The notes under the pieces are model-generated. The model had not been told where the DNA came from. It did not search any database and was given only the letters and a program-made list of their open reading frames with translations. 42,029 nt of DNA from Hydrogenophaga sp. (GTDB lineage: Bacteria; Pseudomonadota; Gammaproteobacteria; Burkholderiales; Burkholderiaceae_C), in the NCBI RefSeq assembly GCF_030158645.1, contig NZ_JAOASO010000100.1:1-42029 (forward strand), in the 5' to 3' direction. Below are positions 22,459-31,416 of this stretch, piece by piece (position 1 is the first letter of the stretch; the number at the start of each line of letters is the position of its first letter). The position numbers were made by a program, and so were the translations under genes.

Positions 22459-23802
22459 TCAGGGTCTCTGCGCCGGGGGCTCCACCCGGACGTCCAGGGT
22501 GCCATCGGCCAGCGTGGCGGTGAGCGCCTGCCCGGCCTCCACCTGCGCCGCCCGCGTCACCGCCAGGCCTTGGGTGTCCGTGAGAAACGCGTAACCGCGC
22601 TCCAGCACGAGCTGTGGATCCAGCAGACCCAGCGACAGCTCACAACGGTGCAGGCGCTCCTGCTGGCGCTTCAAAGATCGCTGCAAGGCGCTCGGCAGTT
22701 GGTCTTCCAGAACCCGCAACCGGTTGCGTCGCTGCTGCGAGCCCAGCAGCCAGCCGGTTTGCAGCCGATGCTGCAGGCGGCTGAGCTGCTGCTGGTTGTC
22801 GTGCAGACGAGCAGACGGACGACCCAGTCGCTGCGCCAGCCTGTCCAGCCGTTGGCCCTGCTGGTCAACGATGCTGAAGACCGCTTCACCCAGCCGCTCC
22901 TGAAGGTAATCCAGCTCGCCCAGGCGCTGTTCACGCGCCGGTGCGCACAGCTCAGCCGCAGCGGTGGGCGTCGGCGCCCGCAGGTCGGCGACAAAGTCGG
23001 CCAGGGTGAAATCGGTTTCATGACCCACGCCGCAGATCAACGGCATCGGTGAGCGCGCGATGAGGCGGACCAGCCCAGGGTCGTTGAATGACCACAAATC
23101 CTCCAGCGATCCGCCGCCGCGCACCAGCAGCAAGACCTCGCTCTCCCCCGTCTCGGCATGACGGCGGTAAGCAGTCTGCAGGGCTGCACACAGCTCGGCT
23201 GGCGCCTGCGTGCCCTGTACCGACGCCGGATAAATCACCACCGGCAGGTGCGGCACCCGCCGTTGCAGCGTCGTCACCACATCGCGCAGGGCGGCAGCGC
23301 CGAGCGAAGTGACCACACCGATGCTGCGCGGCTGGATCGGCAGCGTCCGTTTGCGCGCCGCCTCAAACAACCCCTCGGCCTCCAGCTCGGCCTTGAGACG
23401 CAGGAACTGCTCGAACAAAGCGCCCTGCCCGGCCGGCTGCAGGGTGTCCACGATCAGCTGCAGTTCGCCGCGCGCGCCGTAGACGTCCAGCTTGCCGCGC
23501 GCCTGCACGAGTTGTCCGTCACGGGGAGCGAAGGTGAGCTGCTCGGCCGAACGGCGAAACAGCGCACAGCGCACCTGCCCGGTCTCGTCCTTGAGGGAAA
23601 AATAACAATGGCCGCTGGCCGCGCGCGAAAAGCCCGAAATCTCCCCACGCACCGCCACCGGGTTGAAGCGCGCGGCCAGCGTGTCCGCCACCGCTCGCAT
23701 GAGCGGCCCAACCGCCCACACACGGCCCGCCGATGCGGCATCCAATCCGGAAAACGGCTCAGCCACGGGCGCTTCCCGGGCAAAAGTGTCCACAGACCGC
23801 AT
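22459..23802 (-). CDS. xseA: Exodeoxyribonuclease VII large subunit
   Basis: Large subunit of exonuclease VII, which degrades single-stranded DNA in both directions. The 447-residue product shows an N-terminal OB-fold (about 28-125: VRGEISGFSRAASGHCYFSL, then LVQARGKLDVYGARGELQL) and the catalytic domain with IGVVTSLGAAALRDVVTTLQ, EVLLLVRGGGSLEDLWSFND and PLICGVGHETDFTLADFVAD. An Arg/Gln-rich coiled coil lies in the C-terminal third. The ATG at 23802 was chosen as the first in-frame ATG; the first 15 residues are unlikely to be essential, so a later start is possible. The small subunit xseB is not in the window. Confidence 0.95.
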   Translation of the reverse strand: MRSVDTFAREAPVAEPFSGLDAASAGRVWAVGPLMRAVADTLAARFNPVAVRGEISGFSRAASGHCYFSLKDETGQVRCALFRRSAEQLTFAPRDGQLVQARGKLDVYGARGELQLIVDTLQPAGQGALFEQFLRLKAELEAEGLFEAARKRTLPIQPRSIGVVTSLGAAALRDVVTTLQRRVPHLPVVIYPASVQGTQAPAELCAALQTAYRRHAETGESEVLLLVRGGGSLEDLWSFNDPGLVRLIARSPMPLICGVGHETDFTLADFVADLRAPTPTAAAELCAPAREQRLGELDYLQERLGEAVFSIVDQQGQRLDRLAQRLGRPSARLHDNQQQLSRLQHRLQTGWLLGSQQRRNRLRVLEDQLPSALQRSLKRQQERLHRCELSLGLLDPQLVLERGYAFLTDTQGLAVTRAAQVEAGQALTATLADGTLDVRVEPPAQRP

Positions 23803-23960
23803 GAATGCTGGCGTGTCGGTGCTGTGGGCTCGTGTGGCCGGGCCGGAACGGATAGGACATTGATTCAGAAGCGTTTTGCACTGCCTGTTTGCTGATCGAT
23901 TTGTTGGAAGTGAAGCGCTGCGCGGGTTCGCGGCACATGCCCGCCGGGTTCTTCACAAAG

Positions 23961-23969
23961 TTATCCACA
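23961..23969 (+). promoter_or_regulatory. Single consensus DnaA box
   Basis: TTATCCACA is identical to the high-affinity E. coli R1 box. A weaker GTGTCCACA lies about 170 bp away inside the xseA start. One such 9-mer is expected by chance about every three windows of this size, so functional meaning is weak. Confidence 0.3.
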
Positions 23970-24105
23970 GAATCTGTGCACGGAACCAGCCGGGTGGACG
24001 GTTCCATGGCGAGCGGGATTGGGCGCCTGTTTTGCGGGGTCGGCATCACCCCTGAGCCATAATCCCGGCACAACGATGCGCCGCGCGACCCGGCGGCCCC
24101 CGACT

Positions 24106-24109
24106 GGAG
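24106..24109 (+). promoter_or_regulatory. Ribosome binding site that fixes the TTG start of exbB
   Basis: GGAG lies 7 bp before the TTG at 24117. No in-frame ATG exists near the conserved N-terminus, so this site supports the rare start codon. Confidence 0.6.
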
Positions 24110-24116
24110 CCCAGAC

Positions 24117-24758
<642 letters not shown>

Positions 24759-24762
24759 CGCC

Positions 24763-25200
24763 ATGAACTTCCGTCCCGGATCCCGCGATGAGCCCGAGAT
24801 CAACCTGATCCCGTTCATCGACATCCTGCTGGTGGTGCTCATCTTCCTGATGTTGACCACCACTTACAGCAAGTTCACCGAGCTCAAGGTGAACCTCCCG
24901 GTGGCGGATGCCCAGGCGCCCAAGACCAACACCCAGGAGGTGGTCGTGGCGGTCGGCAGCGACGGGCGCTACTCGATCAACAAGCAGGTGCTTGAAGGCG
25001 CCAGTGTCGAGATGCTCACCAGCGCGTTGAGTCAGGCCTCGCAGGGCAACGCGGAGACGGTGATCATCATCAGCGCCGATGCCCAGGCCACACACCAGTC
25101 CGTCATCAACGTGATGGATGCAGCGCGTCGCGCGGGGCTGGTGCAGATCACGTTTGCCACCCAGCAGACGGGCACAGCGGCAGCCCGTGGCAAGCCCTGA
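24763..25200 (+). CDS. exbD: ExbD/TolR family protein
   Basis: Partner of ExbB. The 145-residue product has a short cytoplasmic N-terminus, one transmembrane helix containing the essential aspartate (PEINLIPFIDILLVVLIFLM, D20) and a periplasmic ExbD domain (KFTELKVNLPVAD, then VVVAVGSDGRYSINKQ and ETVIIISADAQATHQSVINV). Length equals the family norm. It is 4 bp after exbB and 25 bp before lpxK, so the proton motor and the lipid A kinase are co-transcribed. Whether it energises TonB-type uptake or a different envelope process is not shown. Confidence 0.95.
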   Translation: MNFRPGSRDEPEINLIPFIDILLVVLIFLMLTTTYSKFTELKVNLPVADAQAPKTNTQEVVVAVGSDGRYSINKQVLEGASVEMLTSALSQASQGNAETVIIISADAQATHQSVINVMDAARRAGLVQITFATQQTGTAAARGKP

Positions 25201-25225
25201 CGGAGGCAGGCCCGCCCGAGCACCG

Positions 25226-26287
25226 ATGAGTCGGTCCAACTGGGAGGCGCTGTGGCTGGCGCAGTCACTCCAGCGCGGCTGGCTGGCGTGTCTGCTGTGG
25301 CCTGTTTCGCTGGCGTACAGCGCCCTGATGGCGCTGCGCCGGATCTTGTATCTCGTCGGCATCTTCAAAACCCACCGCCTGCGGGTCCCGGTGGTGGTGG
25401 TGGGCAACGTGGTGGTGGGCGGTGCGGGCAAAACCCCCACGGTGATCGCCGTGGTGAACCACCTGCGCGATCGGGGTTGGCACCCTGGCGTGGTCTCCAG
25501 GGGCCATGGCCGTCGCAGCCATGGCGTTGTCGGCGTGACGATCCACACGCCATCCGACGACAGCGGTGACGAACCCGCCCTCATCCATGAGCGCACGGGA
25601 GTGCCCGTCCACGTGGCCGCCAGCCGCGTGGCTGCGGCAAATGCCCTGCTGGCCGCACACCCGGAGGTCAATGTGGTTGTTTGCGACGACGGTCTGCAGC
25701 ATTGGGCTTTGCAGCGCGATCTGCAGATCGTCGTCTTCGACGACCGCGGTGTCGGCAACGGCTGGCTGCTGCCTGCGGGGTTGCTGCGCGAAACCTGGCC
25801 GCGTCGCAGCCACGTGACGGAACTTGTGCTGATTCAGTGCCGCGACGGTGTACCCCCGCCCCCACTGCCCGTGGCGCCGGGCACGCAGTTGTTCCAGGCG
25901 ACCCGCCGGCTCGCGGCACAGGCCATTGGAACGAACGGCGAACGCGTGGCGCTGCAGTCGCTGCACAAGCACCGCCTTACCGCCGTGGCCGGTATTGCCC
26001 GGCCTGCCGTGTTTTTCGACATGCTGCGCGAAGCGGGTTTGCGACCCGACCGCGAAGTGGCGCTGCCCGACCACGCCGGTCTCGCGGACTACAGCGCGCT
26101 GCTGCAGGATCCGACCAACACCTTGATCTGCACGGAAAAAGATGCCGTCAAGCTGCGTCCCCTGTTGAACGGCATGCCGGCGCACAAGCGATTGCAGGTG
26201 TGGGCCGTGCCCCTGGACATGACGCCGGACCCCGCCTTTCTCGACAGGCTGATCGCTCACCTCAAGAACCTGGAACGACGACCCTGA
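25226..26287 (+). CDS. lpxK: Tetraacyldisaccharide 4'-kinase LpxK
   Basis: Phosphorylates the 4' position of tetraacyldisaccharide-1-phosphate to make lipid IVA, at the inner face of the cytoplasmic membrane. The 353-residue product has an N-terminal membrane-associated helix, P-loop [12 protein letters not shown] (60-71), [13 protein letters not shown], and [20 protein letters not shown] with the catalytic-region DDGLQH. The ATG at 25226 was chosen because it gives the standard N-terminus; longer frames overlap exbD. It lies between exbD and ycaR in an envelope operon. The flippase MsbA, often next to lpxK in enterobacteria, is 20 kb away at 3117. Confidence 0.95.
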   Translation: MSRSNWEALWLAQSLQRGWLACLLWPVSLAYSALMALRRILYLVGIFKTHRLRVPVVVVGNVVVGGAGKTPTVIAVVNHLRDRGWHPGVVSRGHGRRSHGVVGVTIHTPSDDSGDEPALIHERTGVPVHVAASRVAAANALLAAHPEVNVVVCDDGLQHWALQRDLQIVVFDDRGVGNGWLLPAGLLRETWPRRSHVTELVLIQCRDGVPPPPLPVAPGTQLFQATRRLAAQAIGTNGERVALQSLHKHRLTAVAGIARPAVFFDMLREAGLRPDREVALPDHAGLADYSALLQDPTNTLICTEKDAVKLRPLLNGMPAHKRLQVWAVPLDMTPDPAFLDRLIAHLKNLERRP

Positions 26288-26326
26288 CGGGATGGTGTTC
26301 CGCAACCGCCCGACTATCATCGCGCC

Positions 26327-26533
26327 ATGGACACCAAATTGCTCGAACTGCTGGTCTGCCCCGTCACCAAAGGGCCTTTGATCTACAACCGCGAGCACCA
26401 GGAACTGCTGTCGCGCAGTGCGCGTCTGGCCTACCCGGTGCGAGACGGCATCCCCATCCTGCTGGAGCACGAAGCCCGCCCGTTGACCGAAGAGGAAGCC
26501 GCCCGGCCCAACGCGCCCACCCCGCTGCCATGA
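26327..26533 (+). CDS. ycaR: Trm112/YcaR family small protein lacking the zinc cysteines
   Basis: The 68-residue product aligns with E. coli YcaR by eye: [39 protein letters not shown]. In zinc-binding relatives the first motif is CPxC and a further Cys follows; here it reads CPVTKG and only Cys11 remains, so it should not bind zinc in the usual way. I recall the same change in other Comamonadaceae. The function in bacteria is not established. It lies 39 bp after lpxK and its stop overlaps the kdsB start (ATGA), so it is translationally coupled to KDO activation. Confidence 0.9.
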   Translation: MDTKLLELLVCPVTKGPLIYNREHQELLSRSARLAYPVRDGIPILLEHEARPLTEEEAARPNAPTPLP

Positions 26534-27312
26534 GTGCACGCGGAGTCCCCAGAGACTTCACGGTCCTGATTCCAGCGCGCCTGGCGTCCACACGGCTTCC
26601 CGACAAACCGCTGGCCGACATCGCCGGTTTGCCCATGGTGGTGCGGGTGGCGCGGCAGGCGCAAAACAGCGCTGCCCAACGTTGCGTGGTGGCAGCCGAC
26701 GATCTGCGCATCGTGCAAGCCTGCGAAGCCCACGGCGTGACCGCCATCATGACCCGCAGCGACCACGCCAGTGGCAGCGACCGCCTGGCGGAAGCTTGCA
26801 CCCTGCTCGGGCTGGCTGATGACGAGGTGGTGGTCAACGTCCAGGGTGACGAGCCACTCATCGACCCCGGGCTCATCGACGCGGTGGCGCAAGAACTCCA
26901 CGACAGGCCCGACTGCGTCGTGAGCACGGCAGCCCATGCCATCGACGATCTGGCCGATTTTCTCAATCCCAATGTGGTCAAGGTGGTGCTCGATCGACAG
27001 CGCACCGCGCTGTACTTCAGCCGCGCGCCCATTCCCTGGTGGCGAGACGGCATGACCGAGGGCGCGCTGTCCGCCCTGCCTTCGCCACGCCCTCTGCGTC
27101 ATGTGGGTGTGTACGGCTACCGGGCCGGCTTCTTGCGGCGCTTTCCGGCGCTCGAACCTGCGCCGCTGGAGTCCACAGAGTCGCTGGAGCAGTTGCGGGT
27201 GTTGTGGCACGGCGAACGCATTGCGGTGCACCTGAGCACGGTCCCGCCCGGTGCGGGTGTCGACACGCCGCACGACCTCGAGCGGGTCCGCCGAGCGTTG
27301 TCGCAAGGGTGA
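26530..27312 (+). CDS. kdsB: 3-deoxy-manno-octulosonate cytidylyltransferase KdsB
   Basis: Activates KDO with CTP to CMP-KDO for lipopolysaccharide inner core synthesis. The 260-residue product shows [20 protein letters not shown] (nucleotide binding), [32 protein letters not shown] (metal-binding aspartate in QGDEP) and [13 protein letters not shown], with [14 protein letters not shown] further on. Length matches the family. The ATG at 26530 overlaps the ycaR stop by 4 bp. Downstream lies a 155-bp gap with a hairpin before adk. Confidence 0.96.
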   Translation: MSARGVPRDFTVLIPARLASTRLPDKPLADIAGLPMVVRVARQAQNSAAQRCVVAADDLRIVQACEAHGVTAIMTRSDHASGSDRLAEACTLLGLADDEVVVNVQGDEPLIDPGLIDAVAQELHDRPDCVVSTAAHAIDDLADFLNPNVVKVVLDRQRTALYFSRAPIPWWRDGMTEGALSALPSPRPLRHVGVYGYRAGFLRRFPALEPAPLESTESLEQLRVLWHGERIAVHLSTVPPGAGVDTPHDLERVRRALSQG

Positions 27313-27356
27313 AAGCACCCTGTGCGCGGCCGGACTTTCAGGGCGTGGTTCTGTAA

Positions 27357-28124
<768 letters not shown>

Positions 28125-28136
28125 GCGACCTTCGCT

Positions 28137-28171
28137 CAACAAAAAACCGGCCTCGAGCCGGTTTTTTGTTG
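28137..28171. terminator. Bidirectional intrinsic terminator between adk and the DUF6152 gene
   Basis: A 15-bp stem CAACAAAAAACCGGC/GCCGGTTTTTTGTTG (28137-28151 with 28157-28171) with a 5-nt loop and T6 on both strands. It separates two convergent units. Confidence 0.93.
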
Positions 28172-28181
28172 GGTCTGGGCA

Positions 28182-28661
28182 TCAAGCCGGGCTGGACCGC
28201 AGGCCGTACGCCTTGCCGCCAAAGAACACATATTCGGCGCGCACGATGGGCTCCCCCACCTCGTCCTTGAACGTGAAACCGATCAGCGACAGGTCGTCGC
28301 CATTCCTGATCTCGGGCATCTGCCACTGACCCAGGCGAAACAGGGGCGCCAATTCAACGTCCCATCGCCGGTCACGCCGTGTCGGCACCACCGCCCTGGC
28401 CAGCAGTGCCGGGCCATCCACACCGGCGGTCTGGGCCGGCAGCGCGCGCTGGGCCAGATCGGACGGCACACGCAGTGTCTCGGGCAGCTCCAGCGACAGT
28501 TCAACGTGGGGATTGCGCCACCTCACATTGGCGGTCTTGCCTTCCAGGTAGATCGGCCGCCCTTGGTCGAAGCTGCTCCAGCCGTGGTGAGCCATGGCGC
28601 CTGTGGCGACACCACCCCAGCCGAGCACGGCGGCCACTTGAACAAATTCACGTCGTTGCAT
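28182..28661 (-). CDS. DUF6152 family secreted protein with predicted N-terminal His-His
   Basis: The 159-residue product begins MQRREFVQVAAVLGWGGVAT, a signal with a twin arginine followed by Phe-Val (Tat-like), and a cleavage motif GAMA directly before HHGWSSFDQGRPIYLEGKT. Cleavage after AMA would leave His25 as the mature N-terminus, followed by His26. RWRNPHVELSLELP and a conserved C-terminal FVFF-like strand (EYVFFGGKAYGL) fit the DUF6152 pattern as I remember it. The function is unknown. The ATG at 28661 has a GGAG site just upstream. It follows the four-helix protein by 10 bp and ends at a strong terminator, so it is the last gene of the asparaginase operon. Confidence 0.82.
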   Translation of the reverse strand: MQRREFVQVAAVLGWGGVATGAMAHHGWSSFDQGRPIYLEGKTANVRWRNPHVELSLELPETLRVPSDLAQRALPAQTAGVDGPALLARAVVPTRRDRRWDVELAPLFRLGQWQMPEIRNGDDLSLIGFTFKDEVGEPIVRAEYVFFGGKAYGLRSSPA

Positions 28662-28671
28662 GGGTTCTCCT

Positions 28672-29091
28672 TCAGACATAGGCAATCCAGCGTCCACAGG
28701 TGATCACCAGCATCCATATCCCCGTGGACAAAAGCAGGCTCACACGGGCGGTGGCGTCCTGGAGCTGCAGCGAACGGCGTGCGTGAAACCAGCCGGCATT
28801 GCAGCCAGCCAGCATGATCAGCGCCATCTTGGCTGTGAACACGCGGTTGGCCAACAGTTCCCCGGGCTGCGTGCCGAACATCAACAAGCCCGTCACCACC
28901 GCCAAGCTGAAACCGAGGCCCACCAACCCGAGACTCAGCCGCGCCAGCGGCTCGATCGGCAGGGACGAGCCCCAACCGAAGACACGCAACTCCAGAAGCA
29001 CCAGGTTGCCCACGATCAAAGCGACGCCGATCAGGTGCACCACCTCCAGCATGGGGTAAGCCCATGGATGGGCGCCCAGGGCCGTCAACAT
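28672..29091 (-). CDS. Four-helix inner-membrane protein, possibly DUF6644 family
   Basis: The 139-residue product is predicted to span the membrane four times (about 13-35, 52-72, 85-103 and 115-133). Conserved-looking residues are PMLEVVHLIGVALIVGNLVL (His19 in the first helix), GLLMFGTQPGELLANRVFTA, and KMALIMLAGCNAGWFHARR in helix 3 with a Lys at its start and Asn near its end. This spacing recalls one half of CopD-type copper proteins. DUF6644 or DUF2214 membership is a guess from memory. It starts 2 bp after the asparaginase stop and ends 10 bp before the DUF6152 start, so the three genes are one operon. Confidence 0.8.
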   Translation of the reverse strand: MLTALGAHPWAYPMLEVVHLIGVALIVGNLVLLELRVFGWGSSLPIEPLARLSLGLVGLGFSLAVVTGLLMFGTQPGELLANRVFTAKMALIMLAGCNAGWFHARRSLQLQDATARVSLLLSTGIWMLVITCGRWIAYV

Positions 29092-29093
29092 GC

Positions 29094-30068
29094 TCAGACC
29101 TCCAACAGCTGCAAGGCCAGCGCCAGGCGCGCCTTCACAGGCGAGAGGCCACCCGAATCCGCCAGCGGCTGACCCGCATGAGGTACCACGCGACCTCGCG
29201 CGCATCGGCTGGCCACCACCACCTCCACGCCGCTGGCCTCGGCCTGTTTCAACGCGGCCAGCAGGTCGTCGTGCACGGTGCCGTTGCCGGTACCCGCGAC
29301 CACAAGGCCGCGCAACCTGGCCGCACCGGCGGTGTGGCCCAGCAGTGCGCGCACCACCTCGCCATCGGCGTTTGCATGACTGAAGATCAACTCCACGCGC
29401 GGCAGCGAGGCAGCCGCCAGCAGTCGCTGCAGCCCTGCGTGGTCATGCGAACCCTGTCGCACCGCGTCCGGCCACGGCCTGAACAAGCGCAGCTGAGCCT
29501 CTTCCACGCATCCCAGATCGCCTGCGTCACCTGAATCGAACGGGTCTGTCCGGTAGGGATGCACCTTGGCCACATCGATCGCGTCATGGATGCGCCCGGC
29601 ACACACCACCATCACGCCTCGGGCGCCGGGATGCATGGCCACGGCGACCGCATCGCTCAGGTTTTGCGGTCCGTCGGGCACCAGCGCGGTGGCCGGTCGC
29701 ATCGCACACGTCAGCACCACCGGCTTGGAAGGCCGCAAGCGCGTCTGGAGCAAGAAGGCGGTTTCCTCGATGGTGTCGGTGCCGTGGGTGATCACGACGC
29801 CAGCCACTTCGGGACGGTCCAGGTGCTCGGCCACCTTTGCAGCGAGGGCCTGCCACACGCCCAGCACCATGTCCTTGCTGTTGATCTGGGCCACCTGCTC
29901 CACGTCCAGCGGACAAGCCGCCAGCGCCGGGACCATGGCCACGAGATCGCCCACGGCCACCTGCCCGGCCACATACCCCACGTTGTCATTTGCCCGGGTG
30001 GCGCGTCCGGCGATCGTGCCGCCGGTGCCCAAAACCACGAGGCGGCGCGCCTGGTTTGCATTCACCAC
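29094..30068 (-). CDS. L-asparaginase, type I/II family, no signal peptide
   Basis: Hydrolyses asparagine to aspartate and ammonia. The 324-residue product carries LGTGGTIAG (nucleophile Thr18), ITHGTDTIEETAFLLQ (Thr97, Asp98) and a Lys at position 168 (IDVAKVH) in the place of the catalytic lysine, so the active site looks complete. No signal peptide is seen, so it should be cytoplasmic. The start is GTG (30068), or the next codon GTG; AAAGGA lies 8 bp upstream of the first. It is divergent from lexA and its promoter must overlap or abut the LexA boxes. It heads the operon with the membrane protein and DUF6152 gene. Confidence 0.93.
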   Translation of the reverse strand: MVNANQARRLVVLGTGGTIAGRATRANDNVGYVAGQVAVGDLVAMVPALAACPLDVEQVAQINSKDMVLGVWQALAAKVAEHLDRPEVAGVVITHGTDTIEETAFLLQTRLRPSKPVVLTCAMRPATALVPDGPQNLSDAVAVAMHPGARGVMVVCAGRIHDAIDVAKVHPYRTDPFDSGDAGDLGCVEEAQLRLFRPWPDAVRQGSHDHAGLQRLLAAASLPRVELIFSHANADGEVVRALLGHTAGAARLRGLVVAGTGNGTVHDDLLAALKQAEASGVEVVVASRCARGRVVPHAGQPLADSGGLSPVKARLALALQLLEV

Positions 30069-30085
30069 TTGCCAAGTCCTTTGAA

Positions 30086-30101
30086 CTGGTTAAAAATACA
30101 G
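30086..30101. promoter_or_regulatory. LexA box 1
   Basis: CTGGTTAAAAATACAG fits the SOS consensus CTG-N10-CAG with an A/T-rich centre. It lies 74 bp before the lexA ATG and 17 bp before the divergent asparaginase start. Confidence 0.8.
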
Positions 30102-30104
30102 CCA

Positions 30105-30120
30105 CTGGATAAGAAAACAG
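30105..30120. promoter_or_regulatory. LexA box 2
   Basis: CTGGATAAGAAAACAG also fits CTG-N10-CAG. It follows box 1 with a 3-bp spacer, a 19-bp centre distance, the tandem arrangement typical of autoregulated lexA promoters. Confidence 0.8.
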
Positions 30121-30175
30121 TGACACACTGGCCGGATACCCCGCCCGGTGAAGCATCCACCCCGATGAGGTTCCC

Positions 30176-30862
30176 ATGCCAGACATGCCCGCCACCGCGC
30201 CCAAGCTCACCGCCCGGCAACAACAGATCCTGGAACTCATCCAGACAGCCATCGCCCGCACGGGTTCCCCACCCACCCGGGCAGAGATTGCCAGCGAACT
30301 TGGCTTCAAGTCCGCCAATGCGGCCGAAGAGCATTTGCAGGCACTGGCGCGCAAGGGCGTCATCGAACTGGTCAGTGGCACGTCCCGTGGCATCCGTCTG
30401 CGCAGCGAAGACCTCCGCTCCATCAACGATTCGCGCGGGCGCCAGCTTACACTCCCGCTCCCCAGCCTGGCCCAGCTCATGCTGCCCCTGATCGGGCGTG
30501 TGGCCGCTGGTTCGCCCATCCTTGCGCAAGAGCATGTGGACCAGACTTACCACGTCGAGCGCAGCCTCTTTCAGCGCGAGCCCGACTACCTGCTCAAGGT
30601 GCGCGGCATGTCCATGCGCGACGTCGGCATCATCGACGGCGATCTGCTCGCGGTGAAATCCGCCAAGGAAGCCAAGAATGGCCAGATCGTGGTGGCCCGC
30701 TTGGGCGACGATGTGACGGTCAAACGGTTCATGCGCCGGCAAAACATCATCGAACTGCACGCCGAAAACCCGGACTACAAAACCATCGTGGTCGAGCCCG
30801 GTGAACCCTTCGAGATCGAAGGCCTGGCGGTGGGACTCATACGCAACAGTTTCCAAGTCTGA
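30176..30862 (+). CDS. lexA: SOS response repressor LexA
   Basis: Represses the DNA-damage regulon and cleaves itself when RecA filaments form. The 228-residue product has the winged helix-turn-helix N-domain ([36 protein letters not shown]), a hinge, the cleavage site between Ala111 and Gly112 (RVAAGSP), and the catalytic dyad Ser146 (RGMSMRDVG) and Lys183 (VTVKRF). It is about 25 residues longer than E. coli LexA, mostly in the linker. Two LexA boxes upstream indicate autoregulation. The 135-bp gap after it leads to an unrecognised small gene on the same strand. Confidence 0.97.
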   Translation: MPDMPATAPKLTARQQQILELIQTAIARTGSPPTRAEIASELGFKSANAAEEHLQALARKGVIELVSGTSRGIRLRSEDLRSINDSRGRQLTLPLPSLAQLMLPLIGRVAAGSPILAQEHVDQTYHVERSLFQREPDYLLKVRGMSMRDVGIIDGDLLAVKSAKEAKNGQIVVARLGDDVTVKRFMRRQNIIELHAENPDYKTIVVEPGEPFEIEGLAVGLIRNSFQV

Positions 30863-30997
30863 CCCCCGGGTCACATTGCCTCAGCAGGTGGCGGGCGTTT
30901 GGTCCGGCGAACCCTGGGTTCGCCTCGTGGACACATCCCTGCGTTGGCAACTTCCTCTCAATCCTGCCTGTGTTCAACCCCTCGTCTGGAGTTTCGC

Positions 30998-31372
30998 ATG
31001 GGAAAAATTTTCAACACCAACACCTGGCGCGCGCCCCTGCAGTTGATCGATTGCTGGCTGCCACTGCCAACCCGGCCCCAGTCGCGCCCGCCCGCCTCTG
31101 CCATGGCCATCAAGGCGATGCAGCGCTTTGCACGCGCTGGCTGGCTCAACCGGGAAGCCGCGAACAGCCCGGCGTTGCAGCCGCCCGGAAGCCCGACAGC
31201 AGAACCCCTTGCATCGACGCCGTGCAGGGTTCGCGTCTTGCGGCAGGCCGACGTCCGGGCGGTCAGACGCCCTGCCGTGCGCCTCGTCATATCGGGTCGC
31301 ATCAACGATGTTTGCGCCGAGCTGGACCGCCTTGCAGCGCTGGAGCAGGATTCCCTGGCCCGCGCAGCCTGA
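30998..31372 (+). CDS. Small protein of unknown function downstream of lexA
   Basis: I do not recognise this gene. The 124-residue product has an ATG at 30998 with GGAG 7 bp upstream. The N-terminal half is basic and Pro-rich, including MAIKAMQRFARAGWLNREAA. The last 35 residues look structured and end in AVRLVISGRINDVCAELDRL, which could pair a beta strand with an amphipathic helix. No signal peptide or membrane helix is seen. It follows lexA by 135 bp on the same strand with no obvious terminator, and precedes a dehydrogenase gene by 44 bp. SOS control through the lexA promoter is possible but unproven. Confidence 0.7.
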   Translation: MGKIFNTNTWRAPLQLIDCWLPLPTRPQSRPPASAMAIKAMQRFARAGWLNREAANSPALQPPGSPTAEPLASTPCRVRVLRQADVRAVRRPAVRLVISGRINDVCAELDRLAALEQDSLARAA

Positions 31373-31416
31373 GGGCGGCGAGGTGCCCGCCTGAGGCGCG
31401 CGGGCACAATACGCCC

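Larger units (their letters stand above)
23803..24116. other. Gene-free gap between xseA and exbB
   Basis: A 314-bp divergent intergenic region. It holds one perfect DnaA-type 9-mer (23961-23969) and a CATAAT hexamer at 24058-24063 that could be a -10 element for exbB, without a convincing -35. The GGAG before exbB is at 24106. I see no small gene, RNA gene or strong hairpin. Confidence 0.6.

Noticed and set aside
23803..24116. Replication origin suggested by the DnaA box
   Set aside because: Only one perfect box, no A/T-rich unwinding region, and no dnaA, dnaN or gyrB nearby.
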